From Isochrysis galbana (taxonomy: Eukaryota; Haptophyta; Isochrysidales; Isochrysidaceae), in assembly GCA_018136815.1 (NCBI GenBank), contig CM030931.1:3974148-4038147 (forward strand): a DNA stretch of 64,000 nucleotides, in the 5' to 3' direction. Positions 21,401 through 32,009 of the stretch are shown here, piece by piece. The notes under the pieces are model-generated. The model searched no databases, had not been told where the DNA came from, and saw only the letters and a list, made by a program, of their open reading frames with translations. Every line of letters starts with the position of its first letter. Within the stretch, counting starts at the first letter, position 1. The translations under genes were made by a program, and so were the position numbers.

Positions 21401-22212
21401 CTCTGTCTTAGGTCACAACGCAAAGGGGGTCAGCATGGGGTGGTGGATAAATGAATTTGCTTTTTGTCCCTGCGAATTTTACCGAGCAGCATGCAAAATT
21501 CAAAATGGGTCGCGTTTCATGTGCCATTGCTGCTGCTAAGTTGCTAAGCACAACAAACAACAAATCCTTAACCTAAAACTGAGAGCTGAGAGTGCGACGA
21601 GGAGGGAAAAGACAAGTAAAACTTTTTAGTTTTCTGGCCACGCGCGCGGCCTTGGGCTCTCGTGCTGCTCGTATTGTATTGTTTATTGTAATTGTAGCCA
21701 CGCCACGCGCCACGCCCACGCATTCCTTGCCCTCCCTCGAACTAAGTTTATACTTGGTTCTCGCCCATGGGTGGGCACGAGCCCCCCCTCTCCACTCCCA
21801 CTCCCCACTCCTCCCCTGGCGTGGGGGAGGTGGAGCAATCACCCATCCTCCTGGCATGCCTTTATCGTGCTGGCTGGCAGGGAGCAGCCAGAGCAGCAAC
21901 AAAAAGCAGTGAGGTCATGACAAACAGTGAGTGAGAAAGTGCTCCCCCCCTTTTCTCCCCCCCTGCCGAGCGCGAAACCGCGCCGAACGAAGCAGGATGC
22001 TCGGCTTGGGCCATGTGGCGCGAGCCGCATGGCGGCAGCACCGCCTACTTGGCCGAGCCATCTATCCCGTCCCGCCCGACAACACAAGCCCGCGGGTGCG
22101 GGAGCGCACAACCGGAGCAGCTGCGATCACAACACGACGGCAGCTTTGGTGGAAGGTGGAAGGCGCGCGATCATGGCCTCCCAGCAAATCCTGCGACCGG
22201 GCGGCCAGCGGG
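21401..22212. other. Intergenic; dispersed-repeat fragments
   Basis: At 21615-21652 is one copy of the dispersed terminus (TTTTAGTTTTCTGGCCACGC then GCGCGGCC). At 21740-21840 is a diverged copy of the AACTAAGTTTATACTTGGTT repeat end found at 46.55 and 57.18 kb. 21920-22212 probably covers degenerate hAT sequence but shows no clear motif. Confidence 0.5.
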
Positions 22213-22337
22213 GCTGCCCACTTTTAGCGAAGATGGCTCGACAATACTTGGGTCGCCCGGCTAGCTCGGCGGGCGTTGAGCGCATGTTCTCCAAGGCCGG
22301 CAAGCTACATGATAGACCTCAAGGCGTCTCAGAGTGA
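22213..22337 (+). pseudogene. hAT transposase C-terminal dimerisation segment (remnant)
   Basis: Encodes CPLLAKMARQYLGRPASSAG followed by VERMFSKAGKL. This is the most conserved part of hAT-family transposases, the C-terminal dimerisation region with P-x-[ST]-S-A-x-x-E-R-x-F-S. Nothing upstream in the same frame has the catalytic residues, so only the tail survives. It ends about 165 bp before the duplicated b561 segment. Confidence 0.7.
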
Positions 22338-22383
22338 CGAGACACGAGACCCTTGAACACCTCGTCCCCTTTCTAGAGGTTGC

Positions 22384-22954
22384 GTGCGGGAGGAGGGGGG
22401 GTATGCGGCGCCGGCGAGCGCGACGAGCGTGCGCTGCGTGCGACCCGACGGGTGCGCCCCCACGTACCGCGTCAGCTGGCCCGAGGGCGACGAGGGCCCG
22501 CAGGTGTGTTTCTCCCTCCTCGCGCCCCCCATCGGCCCTCCCTCCCACCCAAAAAGGGAGGAAACCCCAACAACGCACTCCCCCCCCCCCGATCTCTCAG
22601 GGAAGCGGCCTTGCGGTGGCCGCCGCCGGCGTCGCGCTCGCCGTCGCGTCGGTGCCCCGAGGGCGCCACTTCTCGCACCCCCATCACACGCTCGGGATCG
22701 TCGCCTTCGCCCTCGCCCTGCTGCAGCCGCTCAACGCGCTCGTGCGCGGCACGCCCGGCGCCCGCACCACACGCCGCGCCGTGTGGCGGGTCGCGCACAA
22801 GGGGACGGGCTACGCCGTGCTCGGCGTGGGCGTCTACCAGGCCCTCTCGGGGCGCGCCCTCATGCCGAGCCAAGGCGACGCCGTTCTCGTCGCGTACGTG
22901 GTGCTCCTGGGCCTCTCCTTCGGGGTGCTCGCGGGGGGGCTCATGGTAGGCTGA
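22384..22954 (+). pseudogene. Inverted duplicate of the b561 gene 3' half, intron retained, with a different upstream exon
   Basis: From 22500 to about 22992 this matches 3488-2977 in inverted orientation, including the whole intron (22504-22600) and last exon (22601-22954). Differences are few: one Val codon fewer, a short missing stretch after the stop, and scattered substitutions. Retention of the intron shows duplication at the DNA level. Upstream of the donor the sequence is unrelated to the parent but open in frame (SVRCVRPDGCAPTYRVSW then PEGDEGPQ) and ends in the same CAG-GTGTG donor. Only two of the four heme His (HHTLGI, VAHKG) are present, so this cannot be a complete b561. It is either a fragment or a new chimeric gene. 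Confidence 0.7.
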
Positions 22955-24484
22955 GAGTGAGGGAAAGGAGACCAAATGAAGGCAAGCCGCCTTTCGGCCG
23001 ATTGCTATCCACCTAGATATAGATAGTGCATTGGCGCTATCCACCTAGATAGAAATAGTGAAAAAGCGCCCTAGATAGGTAAAAAAACCTTTTAATGTTC
23101 TCACCTCGCGCGCGGCTATGTATGCGCCCTAGATAGGTAGATGTCTAGATATCTGGGTATCTAGTTCCACGCCTTACTTACACACGGAAGGTGAGGGCAA
23201 AAGTTGGTGAAGACTATCTCTACAGACTTGGCCATGGGGAGAGCTAAGCATGTATGGGAGACAAAGATAGATGAATTGGTTCAGTTGGTGGGAAGCTCAG
23301 ATTCTTCAACCTAAGCTATGCCCTTGAGGCACAAAGGCCAGAGTCCTACGACCTACGAATGCATGGAAATCGTAGTACGCGGTCCTGCAATGTCGGACGG
23401 AACCGGCTGACCGCCGCACGCCCACACAACACGACCGGACAGCAGCGCCTCCGGAAGCCGCGACACCTCAAGCCCAAAACCCAACGTGAAAGCAACCACC
23501 AAGCGAATGTCACATAAAAACCGACTGCCCGATGGCGCAGGAGAAGGTCGAGGAGTCGTCCGTCGGTCCGTCGGGGATCGGTACACGCCGCTTGCCACCG
23601 GAAACCTCGAACACTGAGCCCCTAAGTAGAGCACGAGGGGACGAGCCGCAAGGCAAGTGAGAGAGAGTGTTAAGGGACGCGGGCGCGGCTGCTAAGTAGA
23701 CCTGCATAGTCGCACGCGCGGCGAGAATATTAAAAAAAATTCAGTATGTCAGAGTAATGTCAGAGCACGGCAGATCTTCAGATGAGCAGGATTACAACAT
23801 AGTAGCGGCATTAACTCTCAGATGGTAAATCCAAATCAAAAATTTGATAGCTCAAATCAGCCGGTTCCACTTTTGACCGGACACTACCTAGCGGTATCGC
23901 AAGATCACGGCAGGCATCGAGACCCCTAGATCCAGGCATCGATCGGCAGAACGACATCCTGCGCCGCGCTGCATACCACCGACACCTACCAGGGATAGGT
24001 GTCACTTAGTGTCACTGTACATGTATGTCCGGGCGAGGTAGTTGCGAGGAAGAGAGACCATGAGAGTGCGTCAATACGAAGGCGCGCCCAATTGTACGCC
24101 CTACACCACTACCACAGTAGCATGTGCGATTATGTACGGTGACAAATGAGAAGACTAGAATGCACAAGGGCGGCAACAGATCCAACTCGCAGCTAGAGCA
24201 TGGGTGACGGGTATGTAGTTACATGCGGGTGGGAAATGTCTTCTCGATCGTTGCACTTCACTCATCGAACACGGTTGAGGTCTTCAATGCCACTGACCGG
24301 CTGGCAAGCAATGTGCGTTGAGGTCTTCAATGCCACTGACCGACTGGTAAGCAGATGCTTGTCAGTGGATGGCCATCTAACTCGGATCCATGGGTTTTTA
24401 AAAGAGACAAGCTTGAACAGTTGTGAGCAATGATGAGGTCGCCCGCTGGGAAGCAACATCGACGGACCAAACTCTTTGTCTGCT
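22955..24484. other. Intergenic; several dispersed repeats, no gene recognised
   Basis: 22992-23160: repeated CTATCCACCTAGATA and CGCCCTAGATAGGTA units. 23083-23115: dispersed terminus CCTTTTAATGTTCTCACC. 23505-23740: one full dispersed CCCCTAAGTAGAGCACGAGG module (separate entry). 24266-24353: a direct repeat of GAGGTCTTCAATGCCACTGA, period about 48 bp. No coding evidence. Confidence 0.5.
23505..23740 (+). repeat. Dispersed repeat family A, copy 1
   Basis: Contains in order a GACTGCCCGATGGCGCAGGA block, GGGGATCGGTACACGCCGC, CCCCTAAGTAGAGCACGAGG, GGGCGCGGCTGCTAA, and the terminus GCGCGGCGAGAATATTAA. The same order occurs at 49020-49275 and 62700-62975, all on the plus strand. Partial copies lie inverted at 32346-32560 and 33341-33500 and a fragment at 4315. 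It has no coding potential I can recognise. Confidence 0.75.
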
Positions 24485-25931
24485 TCAAGAGGTGTTCCGA
24501 TTTCTTTTCCCATTTTCATCATCGACAGCTGCGCTCATTTGAGCGAGAGTTCCGCCGCAGAGCTCGAGCACCTCGTGCCAGAGTGGTCTCTGTGCCAAAT
24601 CATGAAAAGGCAAGGTACAGGTGGGCAGTTACTGCATGCCCGAATCCGACTTATCGTCAATTGTATAGCGGACAGAATCAATAGGATTTGTGTGTTGTGG
24701 GACATCATCACAGTTCGCAGCAACATCGGTACATTTGCGCATCACTACTTGGAATACAACTCACCGGCAGCGATCTGCATTGTTTCAGCACGAGTGGCCG
24801 GCAGCATGCGACTGCCTGCCATTCGGTACCTATCATCTTTGAATTCAAGTCGCGACAATGTCCAACGAATATTCGAAAGTCGTCTGCACGGGCAGTCCCT
24901 CGGAGTACGGCTGCAGTAGCAGTTGCCACATTCGCAGTGAAGACTCCAGTTCCACGCACCAATTCCACCGATCCTGGCACTCGAGTCTTGGTGAGCCCGT
25001 GCATGCAAAGTGCAGGGCCATCCATCCCGATGTCTCCTCCCTTGTACAAGATGGGACGAGATCCGAATACCCTGAGCACATCAGATGGAGCGATGCCATT
25101 GACACCCTTATTTTGTGGCGATTCAGAGAGAGTGTCAGCTTCATCCGTGTGCCCCAAAGAGGTCACGAGCTCTGCGATGGACTTGCTCCACGAGAGAGGC
25201 CTATTCAGAATGATGGAGACGCCGCCCTCGTGTTCACGAGTTCCAGGAGGTTTTAAGCATAAACGGACCTGGCCTCTCAATGTGAGCGCGCGCTGCTGCA
25301 TCCGCCAGAGGTCGCCCTTCTCGCCCGCAAGGCTCTCTCGATCAAGCCCTAAGAAGGCGCGATTGGACAATAGGGTTGCAGCTCTCCACATGGCCCCAAA
25401 GCCTACGAGACGGCGAGACGCCTCCTTGCCCTCAGACGGAGCATTCGATCCGTCCACCTGTTGCACATCTCCGTACAGAGAGCTGGATACATCGGAGTCC
25501 ACGAGGAAAGAGTCGCCCCCATCCACCTCGAGCATCCGAATCAAGGCTCGCGGCCAAGGTTCCTGACTGCCCATGTTCGCCTGCTCCATGAGGATGGCTT
25601 GCAATGGCATGGCGCATAACAGGCTTCCCGGCTCTGCAGTAGGCAGTGGGTGTGCCCACGCATCAGAAACGTACTCTTGCCACAAGCGAGGCGACTCGAG
25701 CCGCAATCTTGCGGCGTTGGCCGCGCAGGCGACCCCAGGAGGTGCACTTGCAGCCGAGGTGGAGGAGGAGGCCTGCCTGGCGACAAGCGCAGCGCGGAAG
25801 AGTCTCCACTCTTCGGGCGATCTGGGCATCGGCAGCTCATCTCGCGCAGAGGAGAGGCTGATGCTCCCGCCCCGTTGCGCCAGCCGCGGCAAGCCTGCGC
25901 TGAGTACCAGCAGCGCCTCACCCAGTATCAT
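24485..25931 (-). CDS. AlgH/UPF0301 (DUF179) domain protein, two exons
   Basis: Exon 1 is 25931-24765 and exon 2 is 24589-24485. The donor is a consensus GTGAGT and the acceptor CACAG, with a 175-bp intron in phase 0, giving 423 aa. The family signature is clear: GSLLCAMP at the start of the domain (around residue 105), GGVSIILNRPL, then KGGDIGMDGPALCMHG, RIFVGHC, WQAVAC and the closing PLWHEVLELCGG contributed by exon 2. The domain is split by a long insertion between GSLLCAMP and GGVSI. In plants and algae such proteins are usually plastid-located; the molecular role is not established. The N-terminal 100 residues are Ala/Ser/Arg-rich and could include a transit peptide. The last exon was found only because the domain's C-terminal motif reappears after the intron. 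Confidence 0.82.
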
Positions 25932-26551
25932 CGCCAGAGGTGCACCAATTCTTCCCCTTGGCCCCGCGCCGGCTGTCGGGCTCGAGGCCGGCCGATGGCG
26001 GCGGGGGAGAGGGGGCGAGCGCGGACGCCCGCCCGCTCGGGAGCCCCCAGGAGCTCCTTCCTAATAAAAACACCAGTAGCTCTTGTCTAAGTACTCTACT
26101 CCACACTAGTAGTAAAGTATTCTAGTAGCTCTAGTAGTAGTAGAAAAAAATATTCTTGAAGATGCCCGCTACGCTACTACTTACTCTCTCCTTAACCGGA
26201 TTCACGCTCGACATCGCCCTCGCCCCCACCTCTCTCCCCTTCCCGCTCCCCCCCCCATTCCTTTTTGTTTGGTTTCGGTTTCGGGGGGTCGGCCCAGGCG
26301 TACACTACACACTACTTTGTGCTTTGGGCCTAGCGTTGGGGGAGGGGGGGGGGGGAGCTATTGGGTTGTTGTCGGATGGCTGCGTGCGCTGGTACATCGC
26401 GGTGTGGGGACCCAGCCTTGCGGCTTCCGCCAGGGGAGTCCTCGGTCGTAGGGCGCTTCAACTTCTCGCGCCCGGCTTTTATCTCCTTGGTCGTTTGTGT
26501 TGTGTGTTGCTGTGTGCTCTATTTTTTCGTGTTTGATGCAAAGTTTTAGCG
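25932..26551. other. Upstream region of the second non-LTR copy; repeats, no gene
   Basis: 26090-26160 has TAGTAG/CTAGTA microrepeats. At 26235-26320 lies an inverted copy of a dispersed motif (ATTCCTTTTTG, then GGGGGG, then TACACTAC) also seen at 47690, 51715 and 55730. The rest up to 26551 may be 5' untranslated sequence of the non-LTR element. Confidence 0.4.
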
Positions 26552-27402
26552 ATGGAGCGCGCGCCGACCGCTCCCACCTCCCAGCCCCCCGCCGCCACGA
26601 CGCCCCAACGGGGCCGCCCCAAGCCGCCGGAGCCCAAGCGCTCTCAAGCCTCAGCCCCGCCTGATCAAGACGTCGAGATGGCGCCACCTCCCTCGCCTCC
26701 CAAGCAGCCACACAGCCAGGGAACAGGCAGAGTCCTGTTCCCAGCTGCAGACCAAAGCCAGGGCAATGCCTAGGCACCTGACTCCCTCGTCTCGCCCCCC
26801 AACCAAGGACTCCCCATGGGGGCTGGCAGCACTGCTGCCACCCCCATGGCGGCAACTCCTACCAGCAGTGCACCCCTCGGGGGCGGGCACTTGACACAAC
26901 AATCCATTCTAGGGGCCTTTGCGCCCTCCAACCAACAACCAATCCTTGCACAGAAATCGTATGCTGAAGCCGCACAGCATGAGCCCAAAGGGAAGAACCC
27001 AGTGCAGCCAGCTCAGAAGCAGCAAACCCCACAACCACAACAGCCCTCGCGCAAGCGAGCCGACCCTCAGTCGGACCCAAAACCGATCGTGTACAGCACC
27101 AACCAACTCGCACCCCCCCCTCTGGATGAAGAGGAAGAACCTGAAGACACACCTTTTTTCATTCAGCTAGCTCAGCTAGCTGACGACAAAAAGGATATCA
27201 AGAGCGAAGATGTGGCTACATTCATGAAATTCCTTCTCTCTAGTTTCTAGGCTGGAAGGCCTTGACGCTACACCAGACGGGATGGACAAGGGCCGTAAAG
27301 GCCCTCGCATCTTCTATGTTGACGACGATGCGCATGACCAATTCAAAGCCGCCTATGGCGACAAACTTTCAACGATACTCTCGGGAGTACAACACGAATT
27401 TG
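26552..27402 (+). mobile_element. Non-LTR retrotransposon ORF1, 3'-truncated and inactivated copy
   Basis: A Pro/Gln-rich frame starts MERAPTAPTS at 26552. An in-frame TAG at 26771 interrupts it. The same frame reopens and runs to 27250, where a short insertion shifts frame just before LEGLDATPDG. The third block (27282 on) starts MDKGRKGP and matches the ORF1 at 1797-1650 almost residue for residue, then homology stops abruptly at about 27402 inside HEF. This copy therefore shows the ORF1 N-terminus that is hidden in the assembly gap at 1.8 kb. It lacks the fingers, ORF2 and the 3' end. Confidence 0.78.
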
Positions 27403-29348
27403 CGGTCGAGCAACGGACGAGGCTAGAGGACCCATTCCAGATTCCAGCTCCAGTTGACGGGGTGTGAGTAGAGGCCCGCGGAGGCGGCGGAACTTCGACC
27501 GTCGGCGCGGAGAGGCGAGAGGAGGGGAGAAGGGGAGAACTGGCTCGGAAAGGCTCTCTTTTGAAGAAGGGTTCTGAAGGAGCCCAGCCGGAGAGCGCCT
27601 GACTCACCATTGGTTGCCAAATCTGCGACACCACTGACTTCGGGCGCTCGACTGGCGACCTCTACGGCCTCAGCAGCATCCTCGCAGTTTGCCGCTGCAG
27701 CACTCCAGCAACCCCGGGAGTGCGCAACGCTACCCCTTCGCCGTCTGAAGGAGCCTAGGCCCGAGACATGACCATTAATGCAAGCCGGGGCGCTCAGATG
27801 ACCCGCCCGCCCGCCCCCGGGCTCTGCCGGGGTCTCTGCAGGGCCTGCTGGGACATCTTCACTTGCGTCTTCACCTGCGTCGGCGTGCAGCATCGGCCAG
27901 CGGCTCAGTGCAGCCGCCGATATTCCCAGTTGTAATTATTTTTTATTTTGTCGCAGTGTATTTTATAGAAGTCGGTGAGTATTGTATATATCTCCATGCA
28001 AGCTAGTAGGTATAGTATTTCTCTAGCTAGATTGCGGCGCTAGAGGTGGGGGAGGGGGAAGCTGAGTAAAAAGTAAAAACAAACTCTAGTTGATCCGGAG
28101 GCCCAAATTCTTTTATCGTGGAACCGGGGGAAGATTCCCCTCGTCTCTCTCCCCGCTCGAACCCGAATTCCAGGCAGAGCGATGGCGAGATGGCGAACGA
28201 CCCGCCTGCCGCCTGCCGCCTGACAGGCCGACCTTCGCCGCGCTCCAGCGAGAGCACGGCGGTGGTCAGCCCCCCCCCCCCCCCTTGTCGCTTGTCGCTG
28301 GTGTTAGGACTAAATGGTCCGGGGACACTACCGGTCGGCGGTCTCACCGGCGTTTCCTGCCACCGCACTCGGCCGATTTCTGCTTCACCTGCCCACGCAG
28401 CATGGCCGCCAGCCGCCAGCCCCATCCCACACTACTTCCAACCCCAACCTGAGGAGGATGACACCGGCTTTCCTACACTTTTTTGTTTAGTTTCGCGACT
28501 GTTGGCAAGGGGGGCCACGGGTTCCTCCAATGAGCACTATGAGCGTGAGTATACCCCACTCTCCACTGGCACTAGTCCGGTCGGTATTCACACTCGACGG
28601 CTCTCAGCGCACTCGTCTGACCCCCTCGCCAACAGTCGGGCGCACCATACATACGGAAAACGGCCGCCAATTTTGGCATGCGACCGGTAGCGAGAGGGCC
28701 AGATTTTCCACAGCGGAGCGGCAAGTCTCTCTCGCTGGCGAGAGGAGGTTTACGATTTGCTAGCGAGAGGAGGTTTACGACCTTGGAACGTGAGACCTTG
28801 CCCAGCCAGATTTCATACAAAACGCGCGAGTTTCCGCAGATTGTTCACTCAACTTCCCGACGGTCGGCAAAGGGGGGGGGGGGGGGGGGGGACACGCCAC
28901 GCCCCGTGCTTGCAAAGCTACTCCGTGGTGCTGGTCGTGTCCCCCCCCACCCCCGTAACCGCTGCGAGTCCACCCTCGTGGTCTCTTCAACGTCTCCCCC
29001 CCTTCCCCCCCCCCCCCCCTCTCTCTCTCCGCTCCCAGAGACACTCCCCTCCCCCCCCCCCCAGCGCACCTCCCCACCGGCAGAGAGAAGAAGGGAAAGG
29101 GCGAGCTTCTCACGCCCCCCCAGACCGCCTAATAAGGAATGAGAAGAAAGTACTCCCTCTCCTCTCCTCTCCTTCTTCTCGGCCGCGGGTCTCTCTGCCC
29201 GTCGGCGGGGAAGAAGTGGCGGCCGGCGCTTTGATTTCAAGAGAGGCGAACAGAGAGCCCCCCCACAACGCTCGGACGCCCCCCCGCCCCCCCCCGCGCG
29301 TACTCTTCTTCACTCTCTCTCTCTCTCTCTCGCTCTCTCTCTCCTTCT

Positions 29349-29391
<43 letters not shown>

Positions 29392-29397
29392 TCTTCT

Positions 29398-29444
<47 letters not shown>

Positions 29445-29873
29445 TCCGGCACATTCCTCTACTCTACGAGAAGACAGTATATTTTGTAGGACGGGCGAGA
29501 GAGAGCGGAGAATATCCTCGACGGAGACGTGAAGAAGAGAGATTAGAACGGCTTCTGAGGCAGGATAAATTTCGACGGGGGTTATGATGAGAAGCAAGTA
29601 GTCCCCCTGTGGGTTTGCCTCCCTTTTCCCCTATAGTGACCTCTTTCTTGTCCCTGTGTACATAACAGAAGACCTCTCTTCTTCTCTTCCCCCCACCTCT
29701 CCTCCTCTCTCCCTCTCTCTCCCTCTCTCTCTCTCTCCCTTCCTCTCTCTCTCCTTCTCTTCCCCCCCCCCCCCCACTCTATCTCTCTCTGCCCCTCCCC
29801 TCCCACCCCCTCTCTTCCGCAAGCCGCGGCACGGACATCTACTAGATACTCGGGCGCTCCCCCCCCGCTCCAT

Positions 29874-29913
<40 letters not shown>

Positions 29914-30260
29914 AGGGAGGGAGGGAGACACCCCCCTCTTCTCTCCGCCCACGGGAGCTTGCGGGAGCACACCCCGCCCTCCTCTCCCACCTCTTCTCGC
30001 CCAGCTGAGACCACAGCCTCTCGGTCCCTGTCCTCTTCTGCCCTCTCTCAGCTCCAAGAGGGGAGGGGGGAGGGAAGCGGGAGGGAGAGGGGGAGAGGGA
30101 GGGAGGCAGGGAGGGACGGAGAGCGGGAGCGAGGGAGAGAGAGGTCTCGTGCCACGGCTGCAGCTACAGCCGGAGTGAGATCAGCTCGCACTACAGATAC
30201 AGCTGGGGCGACGGTAGGAAACCCCCCAGTGAGCAAACTAGTGCCGGAGAGTCCGAGCGG
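27403..30260. other. Intergenic, homopurine/homopyrimidine and microsatellite-rich
   Basis: 27403-28860 has no recognised gene. Poly-C/G runs occur at 28268-28285, 28875-28890, 29002-29020 and 29054-29064. (CT)n arrays occur at 29313-29445, (TCTC/CCCT)n at 29690-29800, and GA/GGGA repeats at 29880-29930 and 30055-30150. All lie upstream of the ARM-repeat gene, with pyrimidines mostly on the plus strand. A duplicated GCGAGAGGAGGTTTACGA occurs at 28738 and 28762. Confidence 0.6.
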
Positions 30261-32009
30261 ATGCCCTTATTCAGTTCTCGGCGGCGCGTCGTCGTCTTCC
30301 CCACGCCGGCCGAGCCGTCCTCCCCACCTAGTCGCTCGCCTCCTTTGTTCCGCCGCCCTTCATCGTCTGTCAATCTGGTGTCGCTCATCGCCTCAGGCCT
30401 ACGCTCGCCTGAGCAGGACGACGTGCTTGACGCACTTGATGCGCTCACTGACGCTCTTGGCAGGAACGAACTACGGACCACCACGCTCTGCAAGGAGCTG
30501 AGGGCCGCAGGCGTCGTGCAGCAGCTTCTCGCATGCGTCTCGCACCCCGAACCATACATCGCGCAGCAGGCGCTCGCAGGACTCGGCAACCTCTGCTCAC
30601 TCTCGGTCGACCCGGGCGCGAAGTCGACACATCGGCTGCTTCAAAAGTCCGACTTCGTCCAGCCTCTCTTGCGCGCGCTAGGGGCGGCCGACAGAGCAAC
30701 GTGTGTCTATGCGGCGGCGCTCGCGCAGAATGCCTCATCCAATCTTGAACTTGCCCAGATGCTCGCCGATGCGGGTGCTGTACATGTGCTTGAGCTTGTC
30801 ATCGCCGAGCTTGACGTGCCCAAGTGCTCAGCGGATGAGGCGCTCAGAGGTGGGATGGGGCCGAACTTGCTGCTGTACTTTGCAGCAGGAGCGCTCCAAA
30901 ACATTTGCGATGCGCCCCAGCAACTCATCGAGCGGCTGGCTAGGAGTCCTACCTCCCTTCTCCAACGCGTGCGGGCAGTACCTCGCACCGAGCACGTGCT
31001 GCGCGAGGCATCGCCACAGCACAACCGTGCTGTAAGATCGCAAGATCAGTCTGGAGCTCATCCGGCGAGCGCCCAAGCCCAACCAGTTGGCACGAAGAGC
31101 GCCTCGCGCTTCCCACTCACCAAGAGGTCCTCGAGCAGCGTCTCTCGGAGCCTGAGTTCGGAGGCGCTAGACCTTGGTTTGAGCTGGCATGCGCTTCGAA
31201 CCATTGCATGGCGCAATGGGCAGCAGCTCATCGCCAACCCATCCAGCGAGTATCCCACCTCCAACGCAGCCGAAGATGAATCCGAAGAGGGTGATAGTCG
31301 TGGCGCCGCGGAGAGCGCCCCCGGTGATGCCAGCACATGTCCCAGCGGCCCTGCTGTCGTGAGCCTGACCGCTGATATTCTGGATGAGACGTCAACGGTA
31401 TGCGCTGAAGTCTCGCCCGCGCAAACTGAGGCAGGGCATACGCACAGCCCTCGCTATGATGAAGTGGAGCCTCATCCGGAGCGGCGGACAGTGAACATGC
31501 CGTCATCGTCAACCGGCTCCTCGGGAGCTGGAGACTTGAGCGAATGTCCTGAGACGGTCCCCAAGGACTCGATTAGGACATCGGGGCCGCCCACCTCGCC
31601 TGAAGCGCCAGGGAACCATGGGCCATACTCTCGTCTCGTCCCCGCTCATAACACCAAGCCCGCCTCCGAGAGCCTTGGCTCCTTAATGCTACGGTCTTCC
31701 ACGGCGGAGGACCTTGCCATGCCAGGCTTTGGCTTGCCCACGCATGTAGACGGGGCCAGCCACTTCTCTAGCACCTACGTGACTGCGCGCTCTGCGATGC
31801 GCGCGAGCAACAATGACAGCAGCAATGCTGATGGTAGCGTGCGCAGCGGTCCATCGCGCAGGGCTTCGCTTAGCAGCACCCGCACTGCGAGCTTTGCCGG
31901 CTCGCGCACTAGTGCGGGCGGTAGCCTTGTCCACACTCCAAGGCGCTCAGCGGCCACACTGCACACAGATAGTGAGGACGAGGAGGATCGCGGAATACAG
32001 TTGCTTTAG
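30261..32009 (+). CDS. Armadillo-repeat protein with long Ser-rich tail
   Basis: 582-aa frame from ATG 30261. Residues about 40-230 form helical repeats of armadillo type, with typical pieces DALDALTDAL, AAGVVQQLLACVSH, IAQQALAGLGNLCS, VQPLLRALGAADRATCVYAA, and AGALQNICDAP. ARM repeats are protein-interaction platforms. From about residue 240 to the end the protein is Ser/Pro/Thr-rich, predicted disordered, with patches such as RRASLSSTRTASFAGSRTS that look like phosphorylation targets, and an acidic end (DSEDEEDRGIQLL). The repeats most resemble those of general ARM proteins; no specific orthologue can be named. The upstream region is pyrimidine-rich, as also seen before the gene at 54533. 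Confidence 0.65.
   Translation: MPLFSSRRRVVVFPTPAEPSSPPSRSPPLFRRPSSSVNLVSLIASGLRSPEQDDVLDALDALTDALGRNELRTTTLCKELRAAGVVQQLLACVSHPEPYIAQQALAGLGNLCSLSVDPGAKSTHRLLQKSDFVQPLLRALGAADRATCVYAAALAQNASSNLELAQMLADAGAVHVLELVIAELDVPKCSADEALRGGMGPNLLLYFAAGALQNICDAPQQLIERLARSPTSLLQRVRAVPRTEHVLREASPQHNRAVRSQDQSGAHPASAQAQPVGTKSASRFPLTKRSSSSVSRSLSSEALDLGLSWHALRTIAWRNGQQLIANPSSEYPTSNAAEDESEEGDSRGAAESAPGDASTCPSGPAVVSLTADILDETSTVCAEVSPAQTEAGHTHSPRYDEVEPHPERRTVNMPSSSTGSSGAGDLSECPETVPKDSIRTSGPPTSPEAPGNHGPYSRLVPAHNTKPASESLGSLMLRSSTAEDLAMPGFGLPTHVDGASHFSSTYVTARSAMRASNNDSSNADGSVRSGPSRRASLSSTRTASFAGSRTSAGGSLVHTPRRSAATLHTDSEDEEDRGIQLL

Noticed and set aside
29300-29450. Long Ser/Leu-rich frame through the CT array
   Set aside because: Artefact of a dinucleotide repeat, open in several frames on both strands.
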